From the NCBI GenBank assembly GCA_003151315.1, contig PLXF01000064.1, forward strand, positions 1 to 11,735: a stretch of 11,735 bases of DNA, in the 5' to 3' direction. The translations under genes and the position numbers were made by a program. The DNA is from Parachlamydiales bacterium. Its GTDB lineage: Bacteria; Chlamydiota; Chlamydiia; Chlamydiales; SM23-39. Below the pieces are notes generated by a model that was not told the origin of the DNA, made no database searches, and worked only from the letters and a program-made list of their open reading frames with translations. Positions 1 to 6,246 of the stretch are shown here, piece by piece (within the stretch, counting starts at the first letter, position 1; each line of letters begins with the position of its first letter).

Positions 1-31
1 TGACTGCGCCATCATCCCACAATTTCGATCT

Positions 32-71
32 GCAAAAACAGCCCCTATTTCTAATAGGGGCCTGTTTTTGC
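32..71. terminator. Strong hairpin, probable terminator of an upstream gene
   Basis: GCAAAAACAG (32-41) pairs with CTGTTTTTGC (62-71), and inside it CCCCTATT (42-49) pairs with AATAGGGG (53-60), leaving a 3-nt loop. The A/T-rich base of the stem supplies a T run on either strand, so it could act in both directions. The gene it would terminate lies left of the window. Confidence 0.7.
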
Positions 72-150
72 ACCGGCTCCGCCTGATCAAAATTCTGGGC
101 GCTGGCTTTGTCAAAAACCAACTTTTGAATCACGTTGGGTATAATGTGAA
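72..150 (+). repeat. Partial copy of a palindromic repeat (right half)
   Basis: The stretch around 108-148 (GGCTTTGTCAAAAACC, then TTTTGAAT, then GTTGGGTATAAT) aligns with the right arm of the palindromic element at 6247-6421 (ACCAAAAACC, TTTTTGAAT, ATTGGTGTATAAT). A GGCTCCGCCTGAT block at 77-89 resembles the complementary GGCTTTGCCTCAT of the same element. It runs directly up to the glycosyltransferase start codon. The match is clear but degenerate, so this is probably an old or partial copy. Confidence 0.5.
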
Positions 151-937
151 GTTGGGAATTGTTGTAGTTTATCTATTTGATGCAAATACAGAGCATCTGT
201 TCGATTTACACATCAACTGTATTCGGAAATTCACTGTTTCTCCCTATGCTATTTATGGAAGTGTTAGTCGGCTGGATTCAAAGTGGCGTCAGAAACTATT
301 CAATTATCCAGAAATTCAGCAATGTGAAATTGTTTCCACAGAGTTAAGAGGAAGCGCCGAACATGCTTATTATTTAGAGCGTTTGACTGAAATCGCATTT
401 CGGGAAGGCGCCAGTCATGTTGTAACGCTTCATTTGGATTCGTTCCCAGTTTGTGCAGGTTGGGAAAGGGCTCTTGAGGCAATAACTGCTCAATCAGGGA
501 CCTGTGTTGCAGCTGAAGGGGCCTACACGGCTTGCTTGTTTTTCACGAAAGATTTTTATTTTAGCTATCGGCCGACGTTTGACTTTGTGAATGACCCATC
601 TGAATATCTAGAATTTGTGGGAAAATATAAACTTACCAATCATTCTGGAACTCCCTATTTATATGCTTGTTATAAAAATGATCTCGATTGGCATATTTTG
701 AAAAAGATTTCACAAAATCCGGTCTCACGTTTTGGCTTTTTCTGTGGAGGTCTAATTTTTCATTTTAATGGCGGCGTTAGACTTTCTCCTGGCAGAGGCA
801 TATCTCAAGAAATACCTCCTGGCAAAATTCGATCTATGGTGCTCGTTTCCATCCAATTTTTGAGAAAAATCCTTTTTTTTTTGCGATGTGGGCATGGGTC
901 TGTAGGCAACTACCTAAAAACATGTCATATTCATTGA
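146..937 (+). CDS. Glycosyltransferase-like protein, 3' end out of frame
   Basis: The GTG start at 146 gives MKLGIVVVYLF, a hydrophobic first beta strand typical of GT-A glycosyltransferases. The frame is open further upstream to a TTG at 68, but that stretch lies inside repeat DNA. Residues 91-106 (HVVTLHLDSFPVCAGW) look like the sugar-nucleotide and metal-binding strand (His96, Asp98, then a Trp), and FHFNGG near residue 205 resembles the conserved late His region. The reaction, donor and acceptor are unknown; a cytoplasmic role in surface-glycan synthesis is only inferred. After about residue 211 this frame becomes low-complexity and unconvincing, while the reading frame one base back, open from 781 to 1101, continues sensibly. 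The gene therefore appears to be broken by a single-base deletion near 776-781; the restored product would be about 318 residues. The 263-residue product shown is probably not functional, unless the shift is a sequencing error. Confidence 0.6.
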   Translation: MKLGIVVVYLFDANTEHLFDLHINCIRKFTVSPYAIYGSVSRLDSKWRQKLFNYPEIQQCEIVSTELRGSAEHAYYLERLTEIAFREGASHVVTLHLDSFPVCAGWERALEAITAQSGTCVAAEGAYTACLFFTKDFYFSYRPTFDFVNDPSEYLEFVGKYKLTNHSGTPYLYACYKNDLDWHILKKISQNPVSRFGFFCGGLIFHFNGGVRLSPGRGISQEIPPGKIRSMVLVSIQFLRKILFFLRCGHGSVGNYLKTCHIH

Positions 938-1101
938 AAGGCTGGCTGACTGATCAAACCCCGCTGGCCGAAATTGCGGAGAAGGAGTTTTTTAAAGCTA
1001 GGTTGATGAAGTTCTCAAGGTCTTGCTTGTTTGATATTGGAAATTCAAACAACAGTTTTAAAGACGCCATTCATCTATGCAACAGGGAAACAGTTCCATA
1101 G
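781..1101 (+). pseudogene. Frameshifted C-terminal part of the glycosyltransferase-like gene
   Basis: This frame opens just after a TAG at 778-780 and encodes about 106 residues starting TFSWQRHISRN and continuing IYGARFHPIFEKNPFFFAMW. The aromatic and charged pattern suits the acceptor-side half of a glycosyltransferase and has no start codon or ribosome site of its own until ATG 886. That ATG would give only a 71-residue fragment. It joins the upstream frame if one base is restored near 776-781. The stop codon (1099-1101) sits exactly at the edge of the palindromic element at 1102, so the element may also have trimmed the original 3' end. Confidence 0.55.
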
Positions 1102-1251
1102 GAACCTATTCAAGTAAAAAGTTTCAGTCGATTTTCGGGTTCTTTTGGGCCGATTTTCGATTCAATTTTGGGGGGCAATATACTTCTTGTTGATATGGCC
1201 CTCCAAAATTGAATCGAAAATCGGCTGAAACTTTTTACTTGGATAGGTTCT
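1102..1251. repeat. 150-bp imperfect palindrome, MITE-like
   Basis: The outer arms GAACCTATTCAAGTAAAAAG (1102-1121) and its near-complement (1232-1251) differ at one base. The match continues inward through GTTTCAG and CGATTTTCGATTCAATTTTGG to a short centre around 1178-1197. The left arm carries an extra ~22 bp (about 1129-1150) that looks like a partial duplication of the CGATTTTCG segment. There is no coding capacity. It could be a miniature inverted-repeat element or a bidirectional terminator between the glycosyltransferase and the next gene. I could not see a convincing target-site duplication. Confidence 0.7.
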
Positions 1252-1401
1252 TTGACTCCTATCATCTCAAAAATAAAATTTAAAACATCTTGAAGATTAA
1301 AAAATTTTAACCTAGAAGTGAAAAAATCAGTCTTTTTCTTTTTTCAAGACTATTAAGCGAAAGCGAGAGAGATTGAAAAACCTTAGAACCAAGAGAAATG
1401 A

Positions 1402-2619
1402 ATGAAGTATTTAACCTGTTTGTTGGCTTTTGCACTAGCTGTCAGTCCTGGTTTTGCAACAGTGGACCATGCCTATGTATGTAATCAACTAAGCAATTCA
1501 GTTACCATAATTGATGTGGTGGTGGGGACAACTCAAGCAATTTTTGGATTTAATCATCCCCGCACAGTCCATCTGAACCCAGAGGGAACCCTTGCCTTTA
1601 TAGGATGTGATGATAATACACTTCGCGTGGTCGATACATCAAGTGAACTCGTACTGCCTATTATTGTCAATGTTTCGCATCCTGTAGCGACGGCGGTCTC
1701 TCCCAATGCTCACTTTATTTATGTCGCAAGCAATGATGACACCGTGAGCGTTGTCGATACATCCACTTACACGGTTGTGGCTGCGATTACTGGATTCGAT
1801 ATTCTTCAAGACATCAAAGTAACGCCAGATGGCAAATTTGCCTATGTGACCAATGCAGGCAACAACACAGTAAGCGTAATCGATACATCAAACAATACAA
1901 TCGTAGAAACGATTACAGGGTTCCATAAACCAGTTGGTATCACAATGTCAATTGACGGAACTTTCGCATATATCACGGAGACAAGCCATAATACCGTCAG
2001 TGTCATTGATCTTGCGACGAATACAATTTCTAAAATTATTTATGGCTTCAATTTTCCATCTTATGCTGCCGCTTCTCCCAATAAAAATTTCGTCTATGTA
2101 GCTAATACAGGGTCAGATACCGTAAGCGTTATCCGCACAGATGATAATTTCTCCGTTTACGAAATCCCAATCCCTACACCTAAAAGCATGGCTGTATCAG
2201 CTGATGGATTTTTTCTCTATGTAGGGAGTACTACAACAGTATATAAAGTCGACTTGATCACTTATACTATCGTTGCTGCAATTCCAGGATTTTCCAATCC
2301 TTCGAATATCGAACTGTCTCACAACAATGCTCCTGCCTTCACTGTTAACGCATGTTTGGACGATACGGATCCTATGAATCTTAAAAGTATAACTACATGG
2401 GGAGGCGTTAACGGAACTCCAACACAATATAGAATCTTTCGCGATGCGGGTCTAGGTCATCTTGTGGCAACTGTTCCCTCAGGAACCCTGCATTATACGG
2501 AATCAAATCTGCTTGCTGAACAGACTTACTCTTATTATGTCATAGCTGACTATCCAAGTGGGTTTAGCTCTACGATCGGGTCCGTTCGAGTGACTCCTCA
2601 ACGACTTTGCCAAAAATAA
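1402..2619 (+). CDS. Exported YVTN-family beta-propeller protein with FN3-like C-terminus
   Basis: The product has 405 residues. Residues 1-19 are a Sec-type signal peptide (MKYLTCLLAFALAVSPGFA, cleavage before TVDHA). About seven repeats of roughly 42 residues follow (to about residue 310). Each is built like YVxNxxxxTVSVIDTSxxTVVxxITGF, with the next one starting after a PxxIxxSPDG-type turn. This is the YVTN/lactonase-like seven-bladed propeller signature. Residues about 315-400 (IFRDAGLGHLVATVP, then YSYYVIADYPSG) resemble a fibronectin type III domain. It probably acts in the periplasm or at the cell surface as a binding scaffold; no catalytic motif is visible and the ligand is unknown. 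The start ATG has only a weak purine stretch (AAGAGA) upstream. It is monocistronic, with a palindrome upstream and a terminator downstream. Confidence 0.85.
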   Translation: MKYLTCLLAFALAVSPGFATVDHAYVCNQLSNSVTIIDVVVGTTQAIFGFNHPRTVHLNPEGTLAFIGCDDNTLRVVDTSSELVLPIIVNVSHPVATAVSPNAHFIYVASNDDTVSVVDTSTYTVVAAITGFDILQDIKVTPDGKFAYVTNAGNNTVSVIDTSNNTIVETITGFHKPVGITMSIDGTFAYITETSHNTVSVIDLATNTISKIIYGFNFPSYAAASPNKNFVYVANTGSDTVSVIRTDDNFSVYEIPIPTPKSMAVSADGFFLYVGSTTTVYKVDLITYTIVAAIPGFSNPSNIELSHNNAPAFTVNACLDDTDPMNLKSITTWGGVNGTPTQYRIFRDAGLGHLVATVPSGTLHYTESNLLAEQTYSYYVIADYPSGFSSTIGSVRVTPQRLCQK

Positions 2620-2633
2620 TTCTAAGGCTGCGT

Positions 2634-2661
2634 AGGTGGGACCTTTCGCTCCCACCTTTTC
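2634..2661 (+). terminator. Rho-independent terminator of the beta-propeller gene
   Basis: AGGTGGGA (2634-2641) pairs perfectly with TCCCACCT (2650-2657) around an 8-nt loop, followed by TTTTCTC. It begins 14 bp after the stop codon of the propeller gene. Confidence 0.8.
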
Positions 2662-2783
2662 TCATATCACCAACATTGCACAGAGCATATACCCCTTCAT
2701 TACTAGTGATAATTATACTGCGCTGAATTGATTTATGATTTTTTTAATTGCAGACTTCCGGCTATGTTTGCTTTGAACTTAAA

Positions 2784-2801
2784 TTACGCAATTTTTACGC
2801 A
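2784..2801 (-). promoter_or_regulatory. Paired TGCGTAA boxes, candidate integrase arm-type sites
   Basis: Two TTACGCA heptamers (TGCGTAA on the minus strand) start at 2784 and 2795, exactly 11 bp apart. The same pair with the same period occurs at 3153, 6055 (first box TGCATAA) and 7849, always near a tmRNA-3'-end repeat. This pair is in the opposite orientation to the other three. Arm-site function is inferred. Confidence 0.45.
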
Positions 2802-2902
2802 CTCAACCAAATGAAACTGGCGTAATATTTTGTTTTTTCATAGGCAGATGATTCCGTGAGATTTTTTTTGAAGATAGATAGATAATAAATGAATTTTAGA
2901 AT

Positions 2903-2936
2903 AAAAAAAAGCCCGAGATTTTCCCCGGGCTTATTT
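2903..2936 (-). terminator. Terminator-type hairpin attached to tmRNA-end copy
   Basis: Read on the minus strand, GCCCG..CGGGC (2911-2915 with 2926-2930, plus a further G-C pair) is followed by a run of eight T. It lies directly downstream of the tmRNA-end copy at 2938, in the same relative position as the genuine tmRNA terminator at 7918-7946, but with an unrelated sequence. Confidence 0.6.
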
Positions 2937-2937
2937 T

Positions 2938-2967
2938 TGGAGGTGGAGAGACGCATTCAGAACTTTT
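2938..2967 (-). repeat. tmRNA 3'-end copy, putative island attachment site (left)
   Basis: TGGAGGTGGAGAGA (2938-2951) is identical to the last 14 encoded nucleotides of the tmRNA gene at 7954-7967. It continues with CGCATTCAGAACTTTT, shared with the copy at 6171-6200 apart from one base, giving a 30-bp direct repeat with a single mismatch. The shared right flank is not tmRNA sequence, as expected if it is the island end distal to tmRNA. An att site is inferred from the arrangement. Confidence 0.65.
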
Positions 2968-3152
2968 GATTGGATCGAAACTGCCTCATCTGTATATAGT
3001 TTTTTTAAATTATACGAGGTTGAGTGTAAATGAATCTATTCGTACGTAAAAAAACGTGAAGGTGTTTTGGTTTCTTTGTGCGGTTATGTTCACTCAATTG
3101 TCAGCAAATGACAACTTATGTCCTATCAAGAATCCCATTTTTGTTAGTCTAG

Positions 3153-3170
3153 TGCGTAAAATTTGCGTAA
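3153..3170 (+). promoter_or_regulatory. Paired TGCGTAA boxes, candidate integrase arm-type sites
   Basis: TGCGTAA at 3153 and 3164, an 11-bp period, about 200 bp inside the left att copy (2938). The preceding TCTAG also precedes the pair at 6055. This would be the left-end arm site of the island that spans 2938-6184. Confidence 0.45.
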
Positions 3171-3173
3171 ATG

Positions 3174-3194
3174 TAGGGGGCGCTTTGCCCCCTA
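3174..3194. terminator. GC-rich hairpin after the MerR-type gene
   Basis: TAGGGGGC (3174-3181) pairs with GCCCCCTA (3187-3194) around a 5-nt loop. It lies 12 bp beyond the stop of the minus-strand regulator at 3207. There is no T run on the minus strand, so termination would be inefficient; it is included as the best candidate. Confidence 0.4.
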
Positions 3195-3206
3195 TGGTTA
3201 ACGTTC

Positions 3207-3983
3207 TTAGTTTAATTCCTTATCTGCAAAAATAATCATCCCTTTAGACATGAACTCAGCAAGTTTTGGATGAAATGGGTCCAGTTGTTTTCTGAATTCC
3301 GGATGCTTTTGGTAAAGCTCAGCCATTGCCTTGTATACTTCTTGGGTTGCATCTTGGATTTGATCTGTAAATGCATGATGTTTCTTGATAATGCGTTGTA
3401 CTTCGGGGGAGTTTGGAGCCAATCCCTTTTCAATACAATGGACAAGTTCCCTGAAAATGGCATGTGCTGTCTCCGTAGCATTTTCATAAAATGCTTTGCC
3501 TTTTTTCTCAACGTCTTCGGCATTTTTAGTCGGGTTTTTTACACTTTTGCCGACAATTTCTTCTGCAGCAGAGTAAGGCTCATGCCCTTTTGCTTTTTTC
3601 ACTAAAGTGATATTGAAACCATCGAAAATTTCTTTATCTTTCATTTTATTTTTTCCTTTTAAATGATTAATTGTTTTGTCGATGGTTTTAAGCAGTTGGC
3701 TAATTTTCTCCCACTCTTGATTCAAAGATTTTCTGTGTGAATGAAGAGCAGAAAGCTGATCGAAATCACCCTTTCCTATAACTTTCTTGATTTGCTTTAT
3801 CGTAAAACCAAGCTCTTTGAAGAATAGGATTTGTTGTAATTGGAGCAGCTCCTTCTCCTCGTAGTACCGATATCCATTAGACCCATAATATGAGGGTTTA
3901 AGGAGCCCCTCCTCTTCATAAAAGTGGAGAGTCCGAACCGTTACTCCTGAGAGTTCACTTAATTTTTTAACTGTATAAGCCAT
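3207..3983 (-). CDS. MerR-family transcriptional regulator, TipA type
   Basis: The product has 258 residues. Residues 1-70 form the MerR winged helix-turn-helix (YTVKKLSELSGVTVRTLHFYEEEGLL, then GYRYY). A coiled-coil linker follows at about 75-112. Residues about 115-258 match the TipAS drug-binding domain in pattern and size, ending LYQKHPEFRKQLDPFHPKLA and GMIIFADKEL. TipAL/Mta-like proteins bind hydrophobic or peptide antibiotics and activate transcription by twisting promoters with an over-long spacer; in this family the regulator commonly controls its own gene. The start ATG has an AAAGG site about 10 nt upstream. An internal ATG near the domain boundary (about residue 114) could yield a separate TipAS fragment, as known for tipA, but this is speculative. 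It is divergent from the GntR gene at 4184. Confidence 0.88.
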   Translation of the reverse strand: MAYTVKKLSELSGVTVRTLHFYEEEGLLKPSYYGSNGYRYYEEKELLQLQQILFFKELGFTIKQIKKVIGKGDFDQLSALHSHRKSLNQEWEKISQLLKTIDKTINHLKGKNKMKDKEIFDGFNITLVKKAKGHEPYSAAEEIVGKSVKNPTKNAEDVEKKGKAFYENATETAHAIFRELVHCIEKGLAPNSPEVQRIIKKHHAFTDQIQDATQEVYKAMAELYQKHPEFRKQLDPFHPKLAEFMSKGMIIFADKELN

Positions 3984-4030
3984 CGACCTTTCATCCTTTT
4001 AATATCCCTATAATTTTAAAAGATGCTCCC

Positions 4031-4062
4031 AATATACACAATGACGTATGCGTTAGGGTCAA
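4031..4062 (-). promoter_or_regulatory. MerR-type promoter/operator with 20-bp spacer
   Basis: On the minus strand, TTGACC (-35, 4057-4062) and TATATT (-10, 4031-4036) are separated by 20 bp. The spacer contains an interrupted dyad (TGAC...ACGCATACGTCA). The over-long spacer with a dyad between the two hexamers is the hallmark of MerR-activated promoters, and TTGACCCTAACG resembles Mta/TipA-type operators. It lies 48 bp upstream of the regulator's own start, so autoregulation is likely. Confidence 0.65.
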
Positions 4063-4123
4063 TAGTCTTTCTGAAAAAACGAACTTTCCTCTTAAAGCAA
4101 TAAATTCTTTTAAAAACAACGAC

Positions 4124-4161
4124 TTTACGGCAAATGGAATTGTGTGATATATTACATATCA
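4124..4161 (+). promoter_or_regulatory. Candidate promoter with palindromic operator for the GntR operon
   Basis: TTTACG (4124-4129) and ATATAT (4147-4152, 17-bp spacer; or TATATT one base on) form a plausible sigma-70-type promoter 30 bp before the GntR gene. A perfect 6+6 palindrome TGATAT-attac-ATATCA (4145-4161) overlaps the -10 hexamer, a position where a bound FCD-type GntR repressor would block RNA polymerase. Operator identity is inferred. Confidence 0.45.
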
Positions 4162-4183
4162 GTCAAAGAAAAAGCGTGTCGTT

Positions 4184-4825
4184 ATGGAAGAAAAAATCCA
4201 ACGTACTTTTGTTCGCCAAGAGGCTTATCTTAAAATTCGTAATTGGATTTTGGAGGGAACCTTAGCGCCAGGGGCGCAAATACGAGATAAGGAATTAGCC
4301 GAACAGTTAGGGGTTAGTAGGACCCCGATTCGGGAAGCATTATTGCGTCTTGAAGATGAGGGGCTTGTGCAAACAAAGCCTAATCGCTCAACTCTTGTTA
4401 GTTCTATAGATTTCCACAGCGCATTTCATCTCTATTCCATTGTATGGACATTAGAACGGTTAGCACTTACCCAGGCTTTCGGATCGATTACCGATCTTCA
4501 CATTCAAGCCATGATGGAAGCTAATGAACGATTTTTACAAAAAATGAAGGGTCGGGATCGCATCGCTGCTTTGGATGCTGATTATGAATTCCATTCAGTT
4601 TATGTGAAACTTTCAGAAAATAAAGAGCTCGAAAAAGTCATTTCAGAATTGAAACAAAAACTAAAGCGCTTAGACCTTTATTATTTTGATAAAATAAAAG
4701 ATGCAGCGCTTTCCTATGAAGAGCACGTTCAGATTATTGAGGCTCTAAAGAATAAGGATTTAAGCCTAGCTCTAAACGCCGTTGAGAATAATTGGAAGAA
4801 CAGTTTTTCCCGTTTTAAACTTTAA
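4184..4825 (+). CDS. GntR-family transcriptional regulator, FCD subfamily
   Basis: The product has 213 residues. Residues 10-75 form the winged helix (LAPGAQIRDKELAEQLGVSR, TPIREALLRLEDEGLV). Residues about 80-210 are an all-helical FCD ligand domain with DADYEFH (131-137) and EEH (179-181), the usual metal-coordinating Asp and His positions. The third His usually found about 22 residues later appears replaced by Asn (ENNW, 201-204), so metal binding may be weakened or lost. It is the first gene of a tight set: the next gene starts 9 bp after its stop. The effector is unknown. No good Shine-Dalgarno precedes the ATG. The palindrome at 4145-4161 suggests autorepression. Confidence 0.87.
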   Translation: MEEKIQRTFVRQEAYLKIRNWILEGTLAPGAQIRDKELAEQLGVSRTPIREALLRLEDEGLVQTKPNRSTLVSSIDFHSAFHLYSIVWTLERLALTQAFGSITDLHIQAMMEANERFLQKMKGRDRIAALDADYEFHSVYVKLSENKELEKVISELKQKLKRLDLYYFDKIKDAALSYEEHVQIIEALKNKDLSLALNAVENNWKNSFSRFKL

Positions 4826-4834
4826 AGGAGTGGT

Positions 4835-5245
4835 ATGTTTGAAAATAAATTAGTAGCAGTCATGAATGAAAAGGTTGAACCAGGTGTGATCATGAATGCC
4901 TTGGCTCATATGTGTATAGGGTTTGGGTCTGAGATAGGAAAAGAGCCATTACGTCTGACTAATTACATCGACGGAGATGAAGGTAGTCACCCTAGCATTT
5001 CGGAGATGCCTTTTATGATTTTAAAGGCGAATTCAAATAAAATAAGAGCTCTTCGTCAGGCCGCTCTCCAAGAGGGAATTAAGTTTGTTGACTTTACCGA
5101 TACCATGACTATAGGGTCCTATGTCGAGCAATTAGAGCGAACCAAGCAAAACAAAGAAGCCGATTTGGTCTATTATGGTATTGTTTTATTTGGTAGTTGG
5201 GATAAAGTTTCAGAGTTAACAAGAAAATTTTCCTTGTGGAAGTAA
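4835..5245 (+). CDS. DUF2000 family protein (PTH2-like fold)
   Basis: The product has 136 residues. The N-terminal strand FENKLVAVMNEKVEPGVIMNA, the central HPSISEMPFMILKANSNKI and the later LRQAALQEGIKFVDFTDTM match the DUF2000 pattern. That family is known to adopt a fold related to bacterial peptidyl-tRNA hydrolase 2, but has no established function. A strong ribosome site AAAGGAG overlaps the stop of the GntR gene, which suggests translational coupling. DUF2000 proteins are, to my knowledge, often found beside transcriptional regulators, consistent with this context. The downstream gene starts 5 bp after the stop. Confidence 0.72.
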   Translation: MFENKLVAVMNEKVEPGVIMNALAHMCIGFGSEIGKEPLRLTNYIDGDEGSHPSISEMPFMILKANSNKIRALRQAALQEGIKFVDFTDTMTIGSYVEQLERTKQNKEADLVYYGIVLFGSWDKVSELTRKFSLWK

Positions 5246-5250
5246 GATAA

Positions 5251-5928
5251 ATGGATAGTCAGCATGTGGTAATAGATGTTTCTCTTGTGCGCCGCCTGAT
5301 TGCCTCTCAATTTCCTCAATGGAAAGAGCTTTCTATCGATCCTGTTGCAACGAGTGAGTGGGATAATCGAACTTTCCACTTAGGTAAAGATATATTAATT
5401 CGCTTACCAAGCGCTGCTGATTATGAATTACAGGTAGAAAAAGAGCATCAATGGCTACCGCAATTGGCTCTTGGACTTCCACTTCCGATTCCTGTCCCTC
5501 TGGCTATGGGAAAACCTGAATATGGCTATCCTTGGAAGTGGTCTATTTATCGATGGCTTGATGGTGAGACCGCAGCTTCTGCGAAAATAGGCGATCTCGT
5601 TGAATTGGCGATTGATCTTGCTGACTTTCTGACAGCTCTCCAAAGAATTGATGTAACGGGTGGGCCACTACCTGGATTACATAGCTTATTTAGAGGGGGA
5701 TCACTATCGGTCTATGACAATGAAACACGTCGTTCTATCGCTGCCTTAAAGGATAAAATTGATGCTGCCTCTGCAACTGAGGTTTGGGAAGCAGCTCGTT
5801 CAACTTCTTGGAAGCATCCACCAATATGGGTTCACGGCGATATAAGTGCAGGTAACCTATTGGTATGTGATGGCAAACTCTCTGCTGTTATTGATTTTGG
5901 TCAGTTGGCTATTGGTGATCCAGAATGA
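5251..5928 (+). CDS. Aminoglycoside phosphotransferase (APH) family kinase, C-terminally truncated
   Basis: The product has 225 residues, against roughly 290-300 for the family. The N-lobe shows VATSEWDNRTFHLGKDILIR (32-51), the nucleotide-binding region of small-molecule kinases, and WLPQLALGLPLPIPVPLAMG (68-87), GYPW and IYRWLDGE (99-106). The catalytic core HGDISAGNLLV (195-205) has base Asp197 and Asn202, and VIDFGQLAIGDP (213-224) carries the metal-binding Asp215. The reading frame stops immediately after GDP-E, where relatives continue into a helical C-terminal lobe of about 70 residues that helps form the substrate pocket. The break is about 240 bp from the att-like repeat at 6171, so end-of-island recombination may have removed the tail. 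ATP binding may persist; activity on a drug or metabolite is doubtful. It is the third gene of the GntR-DUF2000 set. Confidence 0.8.
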   Translation: MDSQHVVIDVSLVRRLIASQFPQWKELSIDPVATSEWDNRTFHLGKDILIRLPSAADYELQVEKEHQWLPQLALGLPLPIPVPLAMGKPEYGYPWKWSIYRWLDGETAASAKIGDLVELAIDLADFLTALQRIDVTGGPLPGLHSLFRGGSLSVYDNETRRSIAALKDKIDAASATEVWEAARSTSWKHPPIWVHGDISAGNLLVCDGKLSAVIDFGQLAIGDPE

Positions 5929-6054
5929 GAAAACTGTAAATTTCACAAAAATAGGTTGTTTTTTGTGAAAATTACTTGCTGTCAGTAGGCCAACATCTTG
6001 TTGGCTAAATGGGTAAGAAGTCGCAAGATTTTACTGCAGTTTCATCCAGTCTAG

Positions 6055-6087
6055 TGCATAAATACTGCGTAATTAAGCTTTACGCAG
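6055..6087 (+). promoter_or_regulatory. Cluster of three TGCGTAA-type boxes, candidate arm-type sites
   Basis: TGCATAA (6055) and TGCGTAA (6066) are 11 bp apart. A third box, inverted, forms a perfect dyad CTGCGTAA (6065-6072) with TTACGCAG (6080-6087). It lies about 85 bp left of the att-like repeat at 6171, the same distance as the pair at 7849 from the tmRNA end at 7954. Confidence 0.45.
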
Positions 6088-6133
6088 CTAAATTTTTCGA
6101 TCGGAATTTGTGACTGTATGTCACTAAAAACAA

Positions 6134-6161
6134 AAGGCTTCAGTCGTGAAACTGAAGCCTT
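6134..6161 (-). terminator. Perfect terminator hairpin attached to tmRNA-end copy
   Basis: AAGGCTTCAGT (6134-6144) pairs perfectly with ACTGAAGCCTT (6151-6161), and on the minus strand a TTGTTTTT tract follows. It is placed directly downstream (minus strand) of the tmRNA-end copy at 6171, equivalent to the ssrA terminator at 7918-7946 but different in sequence. Confidence 0.75.
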
Positions 6162-6170
6162 AATTTGGAT

Positions 6171-6200
6171 TGGAGGTGGAGAGATGCATTCAGAACTTTT
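6171..6200 (-). repeat. tmRNA 3'-end copy, putative island attachment site (middle)
   Basis: TGGAGGTGGAGAGA (6171-6184) is identical to the encoded 3' end of tmRNA. Together with TGCATTCAGAACTTTT it forms a 30-bp direct repeat with 2938-2967 (one mismatch). It marks the boundary between two adjacent putative islands. Confidence 0.65.
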
Positions 6201-6246
6201 AGTTGTGAAAAATTAGTTAATTTGTTAGTTCGGGGTTTAATGAAGA

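Larger units (their letters stand above)
2662..3206. other. Gene-free stretch: junction between two putative islands
   Basis: No convincing coding frame on either strand. It holds, in order, a pair of TTACGCA boxes (2784-2801), a terminator-type hairpin (2903-2936), a copy of the tmRNA 3' end with an extended flank (2938-2967), a small hairpin TTGTCA/TGACAA (3098-3114), a second pair of TGCGTAA boxes (3153-3170) and a GC-rich hairpin (3174-3194). All are listed separately or in the findings except the 3098 hairpin, for which I have no role. Confidence 0.6.
5929..6246. other. Gene-free stretch at the right end of the GntR/MerR island
   Basis: No coding frame is supported. It contains hairpin TTTCACAAAA/TTTTGTGAAA (5941-5950 with 5961-5970), which may end transcription of the three-gene set, a 6-bp hairpin GCCAAC/GTTGGC (5989-6005), the TGCGTAA boxes (6055-6087), a perfect terminator hairpin (6134-6161) and the second tmRNA-end copy (6171-6200). 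Confidence 0.55.

Noticed and set aside
68..145. TTG at 68 as the real start of the glycosyltransferase-like gene
   Set aside because: The extra 26 residues come from hairpin and repeat DNA and precede the natural first beta strand; no ribosome site.
140..154. TATAAT at 140-145 as promoter of the glycosyltransferase gene
   Set aside because: It directly abuts the GTG at 146, so transcription would begin inside the coding region; no -35 at proper spacing. It is explained by similarity to the palindromic repeat.
873..882. Run of ten T as the site of the frameshift in the glycosyltransferase-like gene
   Set aside because: The alternative frame is already open and sensible from 781, about 90 bp upstream of the run, so the break must lie nearer 776-781.
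2873..2885. GATA tandem repeat (AGATAGATAGATA)
   Set aside because: Three units only; too short to treat as a functional microsatellite.
3236..3523. Alternative minus-strand frame of 95 codons inside the MerR gene
   Set aside because: It is a shadow of the well-supported TipAS domain frame and shows no domain pattern.
6134..6161. Hairpin as the terminator of the truncated APH gene on the plus strand
   Set aside because: It is more than 200 bp from that stop and its T-rich tract lies on the minus-strand side; its position relative to the tmRNA-end copy explains it better.
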